Assembly (NCBI GenBank): GCA_948144175.1
Contig: CANXME010002526.1
Location: 1-64,000, forward strand
Reading direction: 5' to 3'
Length of the DNA: 64,000 nucleotides
Source of the DNA: Closterium sp. NIES-65
Taxonomy: Eukaryota > Streptophyta > Zygnematophyceae > Desmidiales > Closteriaceae
Under the pieces are notes generated by a model, which was given only the letters and a program-made list of their open reading frames with translations, did no database searches and was not told the DNA's origin. Positions 61,062-64,000 of this stretch are shown here, piece by piece. Every line of letters starts with the position of its first letter. Position 1 is the first letter of the stretch. Both the position numbers and the translations under genes were made by a program.

Positions 61062-64000
61062 TGTGAAAGTAATGAACAGGGATGAATGACTAAGGAAAGA
61101 TTGGGGTACAAATACAACCCTAGAAACTTGTACCCCATATGTGCTACCCCACTATAGCCTACAGCAACTATGTCATATAAATCTGACACACCCCCATAGG
61201 CAAAGTGGGGGAGAACAAGGGGTCACAAGACCAGTCAAGCAAAACAAAGCAAAGCTCATGGTGGATCACAAAGTCACCACACAGTCCGAGCACAAGGTCA
61301 AGGCCACAAGGCCAGTTCACATGCAAGACTAGAGACATATATATATAAGGCTAAACAAGCAAGAGCAGGTATATATATATATGCAAGAGTACAAGCAAGG
61401 TCAAGAGGTGAGCAAGTGAGGTAGGACAGGTACAAGTCCCAGCTGAGTGCAGAAGCGCTGATGGTCACAAGGCGCGAGTGCCTTGGTGAACACATCAGCA
61501 GTGTTGGCCTCAGAGGCCACGTACGCTAGCCGCAATTGTCCACGCTGCTGTAGCTCACGAGCAAGGAAATAGCGAAGAGCAATGTGCTTCGTTCAGTGCT
61601 CCACTCGCTGCTCTCGACACAAGGCCAGCATGGCCTTGTTGTCTACGTACAGCACTGGAGGAGAACGAGGCGGCTCTCCAAGGTCGGTCAGCAGGTAGGT
61701 GAGCCAGCGAAGCTCCTGTGCAGCCATGGCCCCTGCGTAGATCTCAGCCTCACAACTGGAGCTGAGAACTGAAGACGAGCGAGTAGCCCGCCACGAGACA
61801 GAGCCGGAACCAAGGCTGAAGGTGTAACCCTGTGACGACCGCTGCGTAGCCTGGTCGTCAGCCCAAGAAGCGTCCGCGTGTCCTGTAAGGACCACTGGAC
61901 TCCGCCCTCCAAGCACTAGCCCCATGCCCGACGTACTGCACAGGTAGCGCAACACCCTTTTCGCTGCAGCCATGTGCTCTGGTCGGTGTCTCCCAGGAGC
62001 AACATAGCGTGCAAGAATGCTAAGAGGGTATGCAAGGTCAGGTCGTGTGTAGGTCATCAGGTACATGAGGCAGCCAACAAGCTCTGGGTACGGGCCACTC
62101 GACTCTACAGACTCATCCGAAGGCAGAGCTGAGAGCGAGTGGCGAGTAGACAGAGGAGTGGCCTGAGGCGAGGAGTACGTGAAGCCGAAGCGCTGAAGGA
62201 CCTGCTGCACCATGTGTGACTGAGTCAGGGTAATGGTGCGGCGTGCTCTGTCCCGAGTGATCTGCAAGCCAAGGTAGCTGCGCAGTTCACCCAGGTCTGT
62301 GCACGTGTGTCTCTTCTGCAGCTCGGACTTCACGTAGGCGAGTCCAGCAGTGTCCGCTGTGGCAAAGACCAAGTCGTCGACGTACACGAGGATGTAGAAC
62401 GGCGGCAAAGAAGTGTCGGTGCGCAGAAACAGCGACGGGTCGGCAGTAGAAGGAGCAAACCCAAGAGCCGCAAGCGTAGTCCTCACTGTGTCGTGCCACT
62501 CACGCGGTGCCTGGCGGAGACCGTAGACTGGCCGTCGGAGGCTCCACTGGGTGCCAGGAGGGAAAGTCCCAGTGAAGCCAGGTGGACGGCGCAGCCAGAT
62601 CTCCTCGTGCAGGCTACCCTGCAAGAACGCAGTGCTGAAGTCGAGAGAGTGAAGCTCGTAGTCGCGCTGAGCGGCTATGTGCAGCAGCACCCGAAGAGTA
62701 GTCATCTTCGGGGTGGGAGAGAAGGTCTGAAAGTAGTCAACTCCCTGCCGCTGACTGAAGCCACGAGCGACGTACCGCGCCTTGAAGACAGGTGGAGAGC
62801 CCGGCGGCCGCTTCACCCTGAAGATCCACATGCCACTGACGATGTTCGCCCCAGGAGGGGGAACCGCGTCAACGTAGGTGCCTGTGGACTTCCAGGAAGC
62901 CATCTCTGCATCCATAGCTGCCTGCCACTGAGAGGAGTAGGGACCCTCTACGGCCTCCGCGTAAGAGCGCGGAGTCGGGATGTCTAGTGCATCCGGGTCT
63001 CCCTCAGGAGCAAGCAGTACAGACGCGAGATGAGGTGAAGCGGCAGCCAGACACTGGAACTCCTCCTGCCTGTCCTCAAGGACGTCCGTGCCAAGAGCAC
63101 ACTCACCCCCGACGGACGGAGGACAGACAGACGCAGACTCAGCAACAAGACTGGCAGCGTAGTCTAGACGACAGCGAGTAGCAAAGTCGACGAGCTCAGC
63201 GACAAGAGCAGACGCAGCGGCGGACTCAAAAGAGGGGTCAGTGACGACAGTAGCAAGCAGACGCGTGACAGTAGGACTGGCAGCACGAAGGGAGTCCGAC
63301 TCTGGGTCGGCAAGCACAGGAAGGGAGGACTCAGGAGGAGCAGGCAAAGGGGCACGCAGAGGAGCAGTGGACGGACGCAGAGACATCCGGTGCGTGCCAG
63401 GGACAGGAGGAGGACGCTGACGCGAACCGCGACCACTAGCGCAAGCAGCACGAACAGGCGACGCGGGACGAGACGCAGGCTCACGACGCTCAGCAAGACC
63501 CCCAGTAGGACCAGTGTAAGGAGAGGGAGCAGGCAGTGGAGAGGTAGGCTCCAACAGTGACTGCGACTGGACAGGCTGTGGACACTCTACGGGAGGAGAA
63601 AGACCAAGAACCTGCTGTAGGAGCGGAACGAAGTACGGCCGAGGCCGCGCGGCAACTCCAGACTCAGCAGGGTCAGCGCCAGCACCCTCAGCGGCAGCAC
63701 CAGTACCACCAACACCTCGAGCGGCAGGACCTCCAGCAGCACCAGCAGCAGGACCACCGCAAGGACAGACAGCAGTAGTCTCAGCACCAACACCCTCAGA
63801 AGCTCCAGCTCCAGTAGGACCCGCAGGCCCAGCAGCTCCGGGACCGGCGGCACCAGCACCCTCGGTGGTCGAAGAAGCTCCAGCTCCAGCAGTACGCCTC
63901 CAGCGGCGAGCAAACCACTCGCGCAGCTCCTGTGGAGAGAGAGGCTCCCGCCGAGACAGAGCACCAGGAGAAACCCCAGGCTCAGCAGCTCCAGGCGCAG
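61062..64000 (-). mobile_element. Copia-E: 3' half of a copia element, continues beyond the window
   Basis: The 3' LTR is 61062-61188 (127 bp, TGTGAAAG to CTGACA), followed by the family's PPT block (cacccccataggcaaag). RNase H, RT and part of the integrase-RT linker follow. The element is inserted in Copia-D after its RT. The other LTR lies outside the window, so the target duplication cannot be checked. Confidence 0.9.
61401..64000 (-). CDS. Copia-E Pol (linker, RT, RNase H), one internal TGA, partial
   Basis: The minus-strand frame is open from the window edge to TGA 61593-61595, then in the same frame to the family's final TGA at 61401-61403. The internal TGA replaces CGA (Arg) in the conserved LEHRTKHIALRY. 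Domains: LREWFARRW linker, RT (MWIFRVKRPPGSPPVFKARY, FSPTPKMTTLRVLLHIAA, YILVYVDDLVFATAD) and RNase H (GHADASWADDQATQ, SSSCEAEIYAGAMAAQELRW, LYVDNKAMLALCREQ). It is nearly intact and very similar to Copia-C. Confidence 0.85.

Overview
This is nuclear DNA of a green-lineage eukaryote. The signs are GT-AG introns, long low-complexity protein tails, GC-rich sequence, Ty1/copia elements primed by initiator tRNA-Met (tggtatcagagc), pogo-like DNA transposons, and a chloroplast-type atypical Cys/His-rich thioredoxin (ACHT). A streptophyte alga is my best guess (a zygnematophyte such as Closterium would fit), but I could not search a database and the species is unproven.

Host genes. (1) 2.67-10.31 kb, minus: a CobB/CbiA-family cobyrinate a,c-diamide synthase-like gene split over at least seven exons, with a ~640-residue low-complexity tail. 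Nearly every exon lies beside one to several partial copies of itself. (2) 12.84-14.84 kb, plus: an ACHT thioredoxin (248 aa, three exons) with extra tandem copies of exons 2 and 3. (3) 16.27-17.44 kb, plus: a three-exon protein with a WWE domain and an ADP-ribosyltransferase-like domain. (4) 34.74-40.23 kb, minus: a six-exon gene with a macro (ADP-ribose-binding) domain between a ~740-residue disordered N-terminus (including ~50 consecutive Ala) and a Gln-rich C-terminus. Genes 3 and 4 are convergent, and almost everything between them is transposon.

Transposon block 1 (17.67-33.71 kb). Pogo-1 (17668-21211, minus-strand transposase) lies next to pogo-2 (21426-33708, plus). Pogo-2 was split inside its first coding segment by Copia-A (22098-30173, minus). 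A 901-bp LTR element (22120-23020) later entered Copia-A's 3' LTR with a perfect 5-bp target duplication. A 534-bp MITE with pogo-2-like ends (33004-33537) sits in pogo-2's 3' part.

Transposon block 2 (about 40.9-64 kb). Copia-D (plus; PBS at 41334) is the host element. Copia-B (minus, about 41876-48736, 5'-truncated) and Copia-C (minus, 48919-56312, perfect GAAAA target duplication) lie in its gag. Copia-E (minus, 61062 to beyond the window) lies after its reverse transcriptase. A, B, C and E are one family with very short LTRs (about 126-132 bp).

Three observations stand out. First, exon-sized tandem duplications run through several host genes. Second, short perfect palindromes of the form T(4-6)GAG-NNNN-CTC-A(4-6) sit at or next to the junctions of such duplications at several independent loci. 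Third, premature stops in the copia elements are mostly TAG, and where a sister copy can be compared the sister usually has CAG. Copia-C is one continuous 1,963-codon frame broken only by four TAGs and closed by TGA.
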